Of a stretch of 64,000 nt of DNA, positions 12,245-24,302 are shown in pieces. The notes under the pieces are model-generated. The model ran no database searches and had not been told where the DNA came from. It worked only from the letters and a program-made list of their open reading frames with translations. Position numbers and translations under genes: made by a program. This DNA is from Sparassis latifolia (taxonomy: Eukaryota > Basidiomycota > Agaricomycetes > Polyporales > Sparassidaceae), in the NCBI GenBank assembly GCA_018466975.1, contig CM031562.1, positions 2,728,001-2,792,000 of the forward strand, written 5' to 3'. Numbering within the stretch: the stretch's first letter is position 1; each line of letters starts with the position of its first letter.

Positions 12245-12960
12245 TTTCGGAGCGGACAGCGGACAAAGAACTTAAAGTCTGAAATGCACGGTCGTATTTT
12301 ATAGGATAGAGCATTTGTATTGCATGGTATAGTGCTGTATTTGTGAAAACCATACTCCAACTTTGGCGACCCATGTAACAAATCGGAGGTATGGCCTAGG
12401 TATACTCGGAACAACGTTTCTCCTCGAACTACTCGCTTGTCCCCTTGATCTAGATATTTGTATGGCAAGGTAGAAATGCAGGAACCGTGGATAACCAGCG
12501 GCCCAAATGTGATTAATGGATGTCGATTTTTCACCCGCCGAGTCCGTACTTGGGGCACGAATGACCGATTACACGAACATCGAATAAAATCTCGAGATCA
12601 TAGGGACAATCAATTGGTAGTGCAGATGAGATGAGATCGAGTACTTCCTCGAGCTCTTGTTTGCATTACCCGAGCTTTGCAACACCTAACCTGCTTCGGG
12701 AACTACAGACTTTCCTACCTCGGATATTGCTTATTATTATATTACGATGGAGCACCATACACACGAGATGTTTATCTAGGTTCAGGCTTCGCACAGCGCG
12801 TGAATTCCCAGAGACATCGTGCTGATCGCATCCGGATGAAGCAGTCGACGAAGACCGCCAGTCACGGGAGATGAGACTCGTCTAGGAAGTTGGACGGTCA
12901 TAGTGTATAACGGTGTGGTCTTGTCGCGCAAAAGCTATGCCCAGTCTCAGAGCATAATCG
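12245..12960. other. Intergenic region
   Basis: Between the small Cys/His-rich gene and the 3' end of the WDR24-like gene. AT-richer than its neighbours; no gene seen. Confidence 0.45.
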
Positions 12961-15900
12961 TCATTTGAGCCGTGGCTCTCCTATCCTGGTACTACACGAG
13001 TGCACGGGATAGCTATTGAGGAGAGACTTCGCATTCACAACCCAACAATGATGGCCACACCCTACGGCGCACGGATGGCCCAACAAAACCTGCACAGAAG
13101 CATCGTACACCTGTTCTCCACCATCTATTCCAGTCCTTCCCTCTGCCACAACGCTTCGAATTCCCGTCCCACGGCTGTCGTCCGAACCGCCATCGCTGTC
13201 CCCGCCAGTAGTAGACCCGCTTCGCGAGGTCGCACGGCCCCGGGTTCGTGGTGGAACAACAGTCATCCCAGGATCTGAGCCTGAGAGCGACTGGCGTTCA
13301 CCGGGAGGAGGAATGAAGGTGAAGTGAGCTCCACCATGGGACGGCGCATGTAATAATTGCGATAGCACTCCTGATGGCCACCGTGCATACACACTGGGCA
13401 CTTGAACAGCAGTGTTCGCACAGGCAGATGACTGCACTCAGAGGTCATTAATGGAGTTGTTGAAGAGAAATTGAAGACGCGGAACAACAGGGACTGACCA
13501 GATGGCACAATTCGCGACGTTGGATCTGCATGAGGAGCAGTAGGAGTAGATGCCCTTCGGCTTGACGGTAGAGTTAGCCCCCGTTAATGGCACGATGATA
13601 GGTTTGCGACAGCGACCGCATGCAGTGTGAATCGTCGTTTGCAACTGTTTTGACATGAGATTAACATTGTCAATAGTGAGGCAGAACTCACCGCGGTTGT
13701 CGCACGGATCTCCTCTGCGTCGACAAACTTCCTCATGTACGCAGCGCAGGCATGCAAGCGCAATCGACTCAACATGTCTATACGGTTTGGTGAGCAACAG
13801 GAACAAAAATTGGAAGAAAAGCTGACCAATGTACGACTCGAGAAATCGGACCATCCTTGACTTCGTCACCTTCAGCTCTTCCGGCGCGACAATGGCGAGG
13901 AAAGTACATATCTGCACGTTACCCTGAAGGATCATAAGTGAGAAAACAGGATCATCAAGATAGCGTAAGATCATACTTCGTCAGCCAAAGCTCTGAATTC
14001 CTCTCGCATAGCTTCCCATCCGAGGTTTCTGAACTGGAACTCGGCTTCTTGGATGACCTTCCGATGGGTATCACTTTGAGTAGACGTGTGAGCATGGTCC
14101 TCTGGACGTTCATCACCATCCAATAGAAATTCACTGGACAGTGCCTCAGACACCGAGCGCTTATGGATGGAATGCTTGGCTGAGAGCGGCTCGCGCAGGG
14201 TATCGTCTCTCCATAATGCAGCTTCGACTTTGCTGTCTTGCACAGGCGTAGCAGTAACGGTTCGGATGCTACTGCGAGATGGGCACTTCACGAGAATGTG
14301 CTGGGATGCCACTGCCAACGATGCCACTGTCGAACTGCGACTGCGTGTCCGGCTGCGCGTGGAGTCTCTACGCGACTTCGTTTTACCCACCCTGCCCGGG
14401 GAAGACGTATCGCTTGACTCCGACTCGGACGTCGACCCGGGCGAAGGCGAGTCCTCATCCTCCTTCTCGTCCTCCGTCCACGTATGTTGTCCAGCTACAC
14501 GAGACAGCGGACTAGGGTTGGCAGTACCAACACGTGGATGGAGATAGGGAGATGCAGGAGGTCGGAGAGGTGATTCGTTTTCTCCATCGCTCTTCAATTC
14601 TTCGTCCACACTGCCCGCTTTACTGTCACTTCCAGAAGAGTCGGAGTCATCTAGCGCGCCTTCGCCGATGTGACGCAGGCTACCGTGGCTCTTGTCGTTC
14701 GGGCTCTCGCTATGAACGCTATGGATACTCTTCGTGGAGAAAGAAGGACGTCGCGGCGACAACGGAAGACGAGGCCGCTTTGTGTTGATGGACGAACCCG
14801 CAGTGGAGTCCCGACGCGCGAAGATCGTCGTGGGGGGCAACGAATTACTTGTCGGATGAGGTGAGGAAGCAGGTGAAGGTGTGGGAGTTAGACGGTGCGG
14901 AGAATGGCTGAGAGAACCTTGCCTATCATCGCGGTGTCGTGAACTAGTGTTCGGGCTGACCTCCTTGACGTTTTTGTGGACGGATTCTGCATCAGTAGAT
15001 AATGATCGTGGCGCTAGAGGTGTGGATGGTTGGAGCGAAGTCAAGGTGGGGATAGCGGCAGGCGCAGATATCGAGTGAGGTAAGCCAATGGTTGCACACG
15101 GTTGCACTGCGAGATGAGACGTTGGCGAGGTATTAATGAGATCGGTAAGTAAATTCTCGAGGATCGTCCATACTTGAGCCGCTCCATACTCCCTCGCTTC
15201 AATAGAAACCTGGGGTGATGAATCAGCACCAACATAAGGCAGGGGAGACAGCGGACAAACCTGCGCGTTGCACGCACAGATGCTCTGCTTGTCACTACCT
15301 TCATATCTGTACCCTTGCGCAAGCTTCACGAACGTCTCTAAATCATTACCGGAGTTGTCGTACGTGAACATACCCATGTTCTGGGTACTGGGCACAAATG
15401 TAGCATCGCCCAAAGCCTTCACCTTGCTCTGCCATTCCTGCAGATGTTCCTTCTTCTCCGGTTTGCTGCACGCGGGTTAGCATATTTTCGAAACGTATCA
15501 GCGAGATCAGCATACATGTCATCATATGGAACATCCCAAGGCCTTGGACGGTCGCTCACGAAGGTGAGAGAACCCGACGCGTCCCATGTCACTGATGTGC
15601 GGGGGATCGCATCGAGTGGTTTGCTAGCCTGACGTAGGTCAAGTTGGGAAAAGGTCCCAGAAGAATGCTGCGCCCAAATCGCGTGGGGGTCAGCAAAGGC
15701 CACATCTGATAAATAGTCGTAAGCAAGCAGCTTAATTGAAAACGTAGAAGGCTGACCGGTCACTCCGCCCTCCATCCCTGACTTGCCGATGGACCACTTC
15801 GCGATGTACCCCCTCCGCACGTCCCAGACTTCAATGGGATCGCTCCTGTCGCCTCTTGATACTGAAGTCGCACTCATCTCTGGATTGTCCGCGTCGTCGA

Positions 15901-17266
15901 CGATGTTGAGAGACACGCCAAGACGGGGACTAGATGTCACGTTTTCCATGCCCGACGAGATTGCTGAAGGTCCTGAAGTTGGCCCTGCAGTTGAGGGGAC
16001 ACTTACGTGGGATAGATCGGAATTGCCACCAGTGCCGAAGTCTGCATTCGAAACGATCGCCAGCTCGCACTCGTACCCTGGTCGCCATAGGACGCGACGG
16101 ACCGGAAAGGCGGTACGCAATGTGTACGTCGGATGGTGAGATATGTGGGACTTATCAGATACTCCTGTTAAGTCCCAAATCTGGTAGGTGAAGTTGGTGA
16201 ACGAGAGGACTGAAAATCAGGATAGCTAACACTACCTTCACACACCTATCCAGACCGCCGCTGGCGACCCACCCCTCCCCTGTTCCTTCCGGCTCACCAG
16301 CACTCCCACCACCTAGCAAGCCTCCAGTACCAGGCAGGATGTCGCCTAACATTCCAGAGCTTGTGCCACCGTACCAGTTTGCTTGAACGGTACAGCGTGC
16401 GGGACTCAACGTTGAGGAAGGAAGAGACCAATCGAGTGCGAGGATAGGGCCAGCATGTGCAACAGGGATCCTGTCGAGCTGTCCACGTTGGCCCATGTTA
16501 AGATCCCATCTGGATTATGGGTCCGCATTGGTTACAGCCTAAGAGGTGAAAAAGACTCGAACCTGTATATACAACCATTGTCTAAAGCAGTAATGGCGCG
16601 AAGGGGTCGCCAAGGGATCGGAGAGAAGACAACGGCACGAACACATGTAGGATGACGGATCCTCATGATCGATTTGGAAAGATCTCTGAGGTCCTGATGT
16701 GAACTGACCTCAGTACCGCTTTGCACGTGTGAAATTCGCTCACTTACCCAAACACGAAGATCGCCATCAGCAGAACCAGTCATACAGTAGTTCTGGACGA
16801 TGGAGGAATATGAGAGGGCATGAATTGATCGAACATGGTCTCGTGCCCTTCGTTCTGTAGTGAGGATTTATTATTAGCACTCTTGCGTTTGAGTATCCGA
16901 GCTCAAATGCCCAACGACTATCGCAACGAACGAAGGATAGAAATACTATATCTCACCATACTTGGACGAACCTGGCTTGTTCAGGTCCCACATGATTAAT
17001 TCACCATTTCGGGCACTGGTGAGAATTTTATTGCTGAAAACTTGTACAATCAGCATATCATGCAGGAAAACATAAATCCAATGCAGAAGACGTACTTCCA
17101 TGACCCCAAGCAACATCCGTGGTCGCACTGTCGATCTTTAAGCCACTGCCTTCCCAAAAGTTGCGCGACGCCTCGATACGATGACCGCCTCTACCAATCA
17201 CATACTTGTGATCGATCGGAGTAGACAGGCCTGGGGTGGGGTCGGACATGCGCAAGATGCGCAAAG
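12961..17266 (-). CDS. RTC1: SEACAT/GATOR2 subunit Rtc1/Sea2 (WDR24 type)
   Basis: Fourteen exons in frame: 17266-17096, 17040-16957, 16854-16748, 16693-16563, 16509-16236, 16180-15757, 15705-15516, 15465-15261, 15209-13977, 13923-13827, 13777-13692, 13644-13499, 13431-13335, 13290-12961; together about 1,190 aa. The N-terminal half is a WD40 propeller (HKYVIGRGGHRIEASRNFWE; MTGSADGDLRVW; IMRIRHPTCVRAVVFSP; VASGGLDRCVK). The middle (exon 15209-13977) is a Ser/Pro-rich linker. The C-terminus is a RING-type zinc domain (CAICHLPVRTLLFKCPVC, GGHQECY, then GHPCAVGCGHHCW). In yeast and animals this protein is part of the vacuolar/lysosomal complex that regulates TORC1 in response to amino acids. 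The first conserved codons (LRILR) follow an acceptor at 17267; the start exon further up is not resolved. The 44-nt intron 13334-13291 is the least certain junction. Confidence 0.92.
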
Positions 17267-17895
17267 CTAGGGAATCATTCAGCGAATGTTGCCTATGAAC
17301 GATAACATAGTTCGCAAGGAGACTCCAAGAGACACCAAGTTCCAAAGGCCTATGCATAACACAATCGCCGAAAATATGGCAGATATGCAAACGAACACGC
17401 CTCAATGTAATTTCACCATTAAAGGATTATCTTCCGGGAAATGATCTGTAGCTGAGCAAGTTCGCTTACTCATACAGCTACTCCGGAGATTCATTCGCAG
17501 AAAGACACTCAAGCGAATAACGTACTGGCAAATGATGCCAAGTGCAGGAACATCGAATCCAGGTGTACTTAGCATGGAAACGTCTTGAAGATAACGCTAG
17601 CTAGATACACCAGATATTTTTGTCGAGCTTCGTCTGTAGAACTTTGGTAAGCAGGGTGGTTGAGGAGTTTGAAATCTGAGCGGTAAGCGTTATTTCTAGT
17701 ACCTCTTACTTGCATATTGTTTATCCATCTTGTGATTTTGTAACGATATTCTGCACTTCACTCGCGATGATCTCAGAAGCCCTTGGAGATATTTTAGCGG
17801 AACACTTTGGCGAAACGGTTTCCTTTCGCGTTGTAAGCTGGCCACTATACAATACAACAACTTGAAGTGACTCAGTTTGCACTGCATGCAGGGAA
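17267..17895. other. Shared 5' region of the WDR24-like and F-box genes
   Basis: The two genes are transcribed away from each other here. The region must hold the unresolved 5' exon(s) of the WDR24-like gene, probably within 17270-17580, and the start of the F-box gene. The F-box frame has no ATG directly upstream, but a GTAAGC...TGCAG pair at about 17836-17891 could be an intron of a 5' exon. Confidence 0.4.
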
Positions 17896-19073
17896 TTGTC
17901 ACCATACGCCATTGCTTTCACGCTAGAAATAAAGCGCACAGTTTTCGACCAACTTCACAATGACAGAGTAAGTCTCTCGTCGTGTTCGCTAGTGTGTCAC
18001 TCGTGGACCCACGCGAGCCAACGCCATTTCTTCAGAACTATCAAAGTAACGGGAACGCGGGAAAGCTGCCTTGGTGATTTCCGTGAATTTCTGGAGAAAT
18101 TGCCTCACATCGCGTCTCACATTCACCTCTTGCATCTGGCAGGAGAACTTCCCCGCTTCACATACGCTTACGATGATCCCGCAATCTGCCACCACGCACT
18201 CGATAAAATCATCTCAGGCATACCTCATCTCCAGAAGCTTCGTATACGATTCTTCAGCAACTGTAATTGTTCTTCCCTTACAAGCTTGGGCCTCGAACTA
18301 GAGCACCTCTCCGTAGACTGGATGTATTTCCTCTTCGTAAAGGACCTCCTAGTCTTCCTTGGCCTCTTCTCTGAGCTTGGAGAGCTGTATGTTGGTCCTG
18401 ATGCCTGGATTGACCGTCACAATTGGGACTACAGAAAAATGGGACAGAAAATCAAGGCATTGAGCGATCACATACCTTCTCACCTCCGGATGCGTGCGCT
18501 TCGTATTGGGCGGTCAAGGAGAGGCTTGAGATTTGTCTTGTGGAATGTGCTGCCGAAGATGACTGCTACTCATACCAATTGCTTGAGGCAGAGTTACATA
18601 ACTGGAATGAGGTCCTTGCTTTGGGAGGATTACTTCACGTTGCCGCTCCAGCAATCCGTCATCTCAAATTCACCTCGGATTTCGGCGTGGCCCCGAGTAA
18701 GAACTTGAGCTCAATGGTGCTATGTTTGCTCACGAAGGATCTATCTTCCATAGGTGGAGAACCGTGGCGGTCACTCTACCTCTCCAAGTGCTCGCAACTG
18801 CAATCCATTTCTACCATCGTTATGCGCTATCCTCCCAACTTGGATGTAGAAGATGGCGTTTACGAGACTCTATCATTCTCTTCTCTGCTCGAGCTCGGCG
18901 TCTCCGTCTTCCCCGCGGTCCGCGATATCGCCACCATCATCCATGTATCTGGCAGCAGAGAATCAGTTATCGAGGTACTGGATGCAATGCAATGGAGCAG
19001 ATTCTCCCACAGTACTAGAATCTGCGGATTGCGCGCTTCCGATGTGTCTGGCCGCGACGGAAGTTCGATCTGA
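17896..19073 (+). CDS. F-box protein
   Basis: The N-terminus reads LEIKRTVFDQLHNDRVSLSS followed by CSLVCHSWTHASQRHFF, a basidiomycete F-box motif, so the protein probably binds Skp1 as a substrate adaptor of an SCF ubiquitin ligase. About 200 Leu-rich residues follow, then an LLHVAAPAIRHLKF-type segment and a conserved C-terminus with FSSLLELGVSVFPAVRDI. The first part (to about 18500) and the second part (about 18510-19073) are in different frames. The switch is either a one-base frameshift or an unusual intron (GTATTG at about 18501 to AAG at about 18556). No ATG precedes the F-box in frame, so a 5' exon is likely. It may be a gene or a recent pseudogene. Confidence 0.7.
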
Positions 19074-19514
19074 ATTGGCGCAATTTCGTTAAAGCCAAGC
19101 TACCGTCACTGGATGCCAGCGGGGTACTGTACTGCTCTCTGGATTGTGCAACGGCGTAGGTCGATAACATGACATAGGATTTTATGAGTCGTTAGCAAGC
19201 TGTTAACAAATTATACGTGTTTCTAAGTACCCTACATCGACAATCGAAGAAGGAATGGGACGTGCAATCCGTGGCGGAGATTCGCAGTCAACCGCTTGGC
19301 TAAAGCAAATTGGACAAGATGTATCCAATACTGCTCGCGATCCACAGGCCTCTCATGCTTTGACTCGGTTAGATCGAGTCAACGTGCGTGTCAAGCAGTG
19401 GTCCCAGGTACGGGAGCCTCGATCGACGCAAGAACTATAGAATCCAAACCTTCTCGGCTCGAAACTCTGACCATGCCAAAAACGTGATAACGACTGGACG
19501 GTAGCCATCTGCGA

Positions 19515-19612
19515 GAGATACGCAGCTACAGAGAGTCTTGGAGTCATTCCACAGAAACTCGATGATGCGGTCAGTTATCTCGAGAGATAGTTCTGGCAGT
19601 ATGACTTGCTTG
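19515..19612 (-). pseudogene. F-box motif fragment
   Basis: On the minus strand the frame reads ILPELSLEITDRIIEFLWND and then SKTLCSC, an F-box of the type LPxEITDxIIxFLWxDSKTLxSC. The usual VCHxW follow-up is replaced by unrelated sequence, and nothing else of the protein is found around it. It differs from the F-box of the gene at 17896, so it is a separate relic. Confidence 0.6.
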
Positions 19613-19812
19613 CGATTACCTGCGTTCTGAGCATAAAAGGTTGTCATATACTGAATCACGCAAGCAGGCGCACCTTCGCGCCCGACCCAGAGAGTCCTGT
19701 ACGAGAGCTGAGATGTGGGGGGGTAATTAATATTACTTTTCGGCAGGGCAACTATAGTCTGCGTGCCGGAGTACCTGGAGTAGTATGGGCTGGACATTGA
19801 ATCCCACACCTC

Positions 19813-20698
19813 AGAAGCTTCAACTGGCAGCTATCGGAACGCTGTTAATACAACGGACCATGCCCGTGCGTCAAGACCAAAATGACCTCGGATGGCAGAT
19901 GGATTCAGTTCGCCACCTGAGGCCTGAATCCTTGAGCGCTTTGCGCGGTGGCTACTGAATGCTCCCTTTTGCTGCTCGCCTAAATCTCGCGGACAGAATC
20001 GCCTAGGTGTTTTGGCCGCAATATATATATTGTTATTGTTTGAGGCCGCAACGTTTCACCCTCCTTGACCTCTGCAAGGATCAGAGCCTCTCATTGTCAG
20101 AACATGCAGCACGCACCGTCGCACGTGGTATTTGACGAGAAGACTTCTATCACTTTGTTAACAACCCGCGTGCCGGCGCCGAACTTCGTCCAGGTTTCGC
20201 CGACAATTTTACGGCACGGAACCGGCTTCCTGCGTCAACCGGGAAGAGACTCACTCGATATGAGCACACAACCGCATCATGCATGGCCCGCCCCTGTGAC
20301 GTTTCAATATTCCTTCCACTACATATTGACCGGACAAGCCACCCGCGCGCCCCGCCCCGCGAAAGTCATCAATCGAGCGTATTCGATCACATCTAATCTG
20401 CTGCGAAAGGTAAATCTCGATACTGGGTCCAAATTTCTGGTTCTAATCACCCGACTGAGTCTCCTAGCTCGGAGTGACGTCGGCATGTCGACTATGGCCG
20501 ACGCGGATCTAGGCTGAGCGGGGTGATTGTACTGGGGCGCGTGTCGCGCACGCAGAAGTTCCCAAGCTCCCTGGTGCGATAGTACGTGATCGAACCAACA
20601 AAAGGTTAAGTAAAAAACGCACGCACACGGGGGTTCTCCGTCTGCAGCCTATAAGCTTGCGTCCCTTACCCCCCTCGCTAACTTCTGCGACTTCCTGG
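19813..20698. other. Intergenic region
   Basis: No recognisable gene. An unassigned frame of about 150 codons (20065-20517, plus strand) has no domain. AT-rich tracts near 20020-20040. Confidence 0.4.
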
Positions 20699-21197
20699 AT
20701 GTGCTACCACCTCATCACGTATGTGGAATATAGCAGCTGCTCGCATCAGATACCCACCCAGCGGCACTATGTGAGTTCCCATTTAAGATCATCGGCAGCG
20801 CGAGGACGGCTTACCACACGCCCTCGCGCGCCTTCGTGTGTCCGCCAGATCGACTGCAACGGTGCGAACTGCCTGCTGAGCAGATACCACAAGCCGATCC
20901 CTCACGACTGCGCGAACGAGTGTGTCGAAATGTGAGTCGCCTTGTCGCTGAACGCTGACTCCCCATTGTTCCAAAGAGTTACTCATGGAACTGGCCCTTC
21001 ATTCCAGAATGCTTCCCGACCAGCGGATCGTAATGAGCGTGCGTCCCGAACTCTGTCAAGCGTGCCTCGGCATCGATTCGCAAAATGATGACAGCATGAA
21101 TGGGATGAATGGGAGGCATGACGTTAACGGTCATGGGTCAGAAACGGAGACCGAAGCTGAAACGGAGACATCAGGGAACGAGCCCTATGGCTACTGA
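20699..21197 (+). CDS. Small Cys/His-rich protein (paralogue of 11826-12244)
   Basis: Three exons, 20699-20770, 20849-20931 and 21008-21197, with introns of 78 and 76 nt; 114 aa. It starts MCYHLITYVEYSSCSHQ, then DCNGANCLLSRYHKP, HDCANEC and MLPDQRIVMSVRPELCQAC. The tail is Asn/Gly-rich and ends in an ETETEAETE stretch. It shares the exon-2 length (83 nt), intron phases and Cys/His pattern with the minus-strand copy at 11826. Function unknown; the regular Cys/His pattern suggests a zinc-binding fold. Confidence 0.8.
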
Positions 21198-23105
21198 GCT
21201 TTCACGCACGACATATGTAGGAGTATAATTTCACAGTGCATGAATTTCTTGGGTCCACCAGTCAACGCGCAGGAGTTTTGGCCCGCAGCCCAACGCGAAT
21301 CTATCAACAAGCACCGAGACCTAGTGGCCAGCCCAGGATCGCGGCACAGCGACGGCCCTGCGTGGATGAGCCAGCGAATATGAGCGACCCAGTATTTGGT
21401 GCACAAGCTATGCCCGATCTGAGGTGAAACGCTGTGAGAAGCTCAGCGGCGTCATTCAAGCCAAGTAATGCCAATACAAGGTTTAGCTTGTTCTCCGCTG
21501 TCATGATTGGCGGAAAAAAATATGGTTAAACCGGGTCCTAGTCCTAGCTCGTGCTCGAGTTAGGAGTAGCGGTCTAAAACCGATTCGAGATGCTGAGTAT
21601 GCTGACGCCAAGAAGTGGATAAAGAGTTTGCTGAAAAATGCAATTTCCAGCGTAGTAGGTCTGGTAGTGGTGGTGGTGGTAGGGGTGGTATAGGGTACAA
21701 CATGTGGGAAGCATTTGTCGAGCAATCTGCGACAGATAAATTTGCGAAAACTGAGTCAAACGATTTGGTAGGAAGGAAGTCGCAACCCGGCGCCAAAAAT
21801 TCCCTTTTTCGGGGCCCAATGACCAGGAAAAAGTTAATTCTCAAAATTTCCTAGAAATCGAGACAAAATTTATTGGCGAGGTCTCTGAAAATCGCTGTGA
21901 TGCGTGCGCGTGACTGGCCGGATTGGTTGTTTTAGTACAGTTAGCTGGCTGTAGTTTCCCGAAGGCAAACCAATAGTGACCTTGCTGAGGTGGGGAGGGT
22001 CACAATAAGCTGGCGCCGCTAACACACTCGAACATATAGTGGCGGATGCTGATAAGCTTGAAAACAATTGCAGAAGACCACCACTGGGAGCCGGAAGCTA
22101 CCGCGAACACTCAAGTTGCAGCCGCGCTCGCTCTTCAAGATCGCAAACACGTCTACCATCTCGCAATATTCTCGCTACGCTCGTCGACTGACTATCGACG
22201 TTGACCATCGAGATGGACTCGATATCCACGACGTCCACGACACAACTGCCATCTGCCTTTGCGGCCGATCCTCGTTCTCACAACTTACTACTGTAAGCTT
22301 CTTGTGAGATTATACACGACAAGTTGATATAATCATACCACCACCTTTTGCAGGCTGATGCTTAGCAGGGTGTGCCGACCTCTGATAGTCAACGCAGCTG
22401 CCAATCAACCCCATGCAGGGCATTGAGAATGATTGGAGGATAAGGGGCATCCCCGAACGTCGGGTTACGCACCCAATACGAATAATCGTCCCCCACCACA
22501 TCGACGCGCAGCACACGGCATGCACGCGGCAAGGACTTGGCTAGGGGTTTGGTACTGATCATGATAACCCGCTAGACTCGGAGACTAACTGCCCTGCTTC
22601 CACGGATACGACGCCTTGTTGCGCAGATGTTCCACTCCGCGGGTTCAACCACCACAAATTCCCCACCCCCGACGCAATATTCAAGACCTTTCGCGGTGGC
22701 TCCGTGGCTACATCGAGCTTCACTCCCCCTCTCGTGCTAAGCTTTGCATGGTCTACAGAACGTCCGACGAACTCCTCTATACTACTGACATCGGTGATGA
22801 CAGGTGGATTGCGGCACTACTGGCCATAAGAACCATCGACCTTTGTTCACCGTCGAACTGTCCCTTCTCACTAACAACAGCAAGGCTCTAGTCGACGCAC
22901 CTTAGCATCCTCAAGTTGGCAGACAATGATCCCATCCTGCGCCGACTGGCTGCCCGTTTCTCTCTAGTGCGTACCAGTAAGCAACATACTACGCCAGTCT
23001 GCGAGCGGCGGATGCACGACAACAACGGTGAAGAGAGGCGAATGTGAGTCTGATGGGACTCGCGTTGATCATGATGACGAACCGTTGATCCTCTTCACAT
23101 AGGCT
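21198..23105. other. 1.9 kb without a recognisable gene
   Basis: Contains a GGTGGT-rich stretch (about 21660-21695) and scattered short frames. At 22200-22920 pieces such as MDSISTTSTTQLPSAF followed by a GT...AG pair look like an eroded gene, but stops occur in every frame and I cannot name it. Confidence 0.35.
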
Positions 23106-23156
23106 GCGGCAATGTTGGTGGCTCATCTAGTCTTGACTGAGCCATTGTCATCGCCG

Positions 23157-23730
23157 TGGTAGGAAGTTACCGAGCTTTCTGTACAGCACGGCAATCTTGA
23201 CCTCAGATTTGATGTCACGCGGAACTGTGCGTTTCTGGCTCTGCATGTTCGCGTCGCAGAAGCCTGGAGGACGACGAACACGAAGATTGCAGACGGAATG
23301 CAGAACAGCAGTGTCAGCGCTGGTTGTGATGCATACACTCCACAAGGCAAAGTCCACCTCGGTGACGATGCCGCTATCGGCAGCGCCGTAGAGGACGAGA
23401 CAGTGACGAGACCCGCACGATTGGCGCTTGTAGGAGTACAAGCGCGTCGCGGATGACGGTGACGACATCTGTTGGCTTTGTCGGTGCAGAGCCAGAATTC
23501 CCGGTGCTCGTGTTTGCCGACTTGTAACCCGGGCTCGTGGTTCTTGCGGATCGGCGCCAGGTTGGCGGCTCGACATATTAATAGACCTGTGTCCGCAAAA
23601 TGTTTCGACGCGTCGTGGCTACGACCCCCGATCCGCATAAACTTTCTTGGTACAGCAGGATCCTGTTGTTTGCTACGATCGTGTCCCTGGCACTGATGAG
23701 ATAGGAGTCGTCTTGATAGATTCATATGAA
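23157..23730 (-). pseudogene. Unrecognised minus-strand gene remnant (unit A)
   Basis: Minus-strand segments such as PTDVVTVIRDALYSYKRQSC, VLYGAADSGIVTEVDFAL and IKSEVKIAVLYRKLGNFLPR recur in both duplicated units, but joined by frame changes. They lie downstream of the metacaspase. I do not recognise the family. The conserved reading across both units suggests a real ancestral gene; the present sequence cannot be read through. Confidence 0.4.
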
Positions 23731-24302
23731 CAGCTATTTCGGGGGGCCTGGCCTCCAGTGCGTTCTCTGTCCAGCTGCTTTATATTTGCTGCAGTCTTTG
23801 CCATCCATTTCTCTCAGTGGCCACTTGTGCATTACTGCAAGATATCCGGCCTCACCTCCAGTCAGTTTCGAACTATGCCACGATGGAAGTTTCGTGGTAC
23901 GTGCAGCCCATCCTGCCAGAAGCGAGTCGGGTCATAGCCATAAGCAGTATGCCGTCTGCCCAACTACCCAGTGACTTCCTGATTAGTACCGCCCTGGCTG
24001 TCCACACCACCTAAGCTTTCCCTGCTCGTGCGGACGGAATGCGGAATATGTCATTCCGGTCCGCCATGGACCCTTCCCGGCAGTCGAGTGCAAAGTTACT
24101 GCAGTGACGTAGCAGATATATATTGGACTCGCATGTATGCCATGCGTCATAACTCTCCAAGAAACGCAGATATAATTGCAGCCTAGATTCAGGCCAGCAT
24201 CCTCTATATCCTTCGCTCATTGCTCATCGCAATCAGCGAATATGATCAGCCGTATTGCGAATGGGGGGAATGGATAGAGCAGGTAGGAAGCTTGACGCAT
24301 GC

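Noticed and set aside
12172..12558. 128-codon minus-strand frame
   Set aside because: It overlaps the first exon of the small Cys/His-rich gene in another frame; the spliced model has a paralogue with identical structure.
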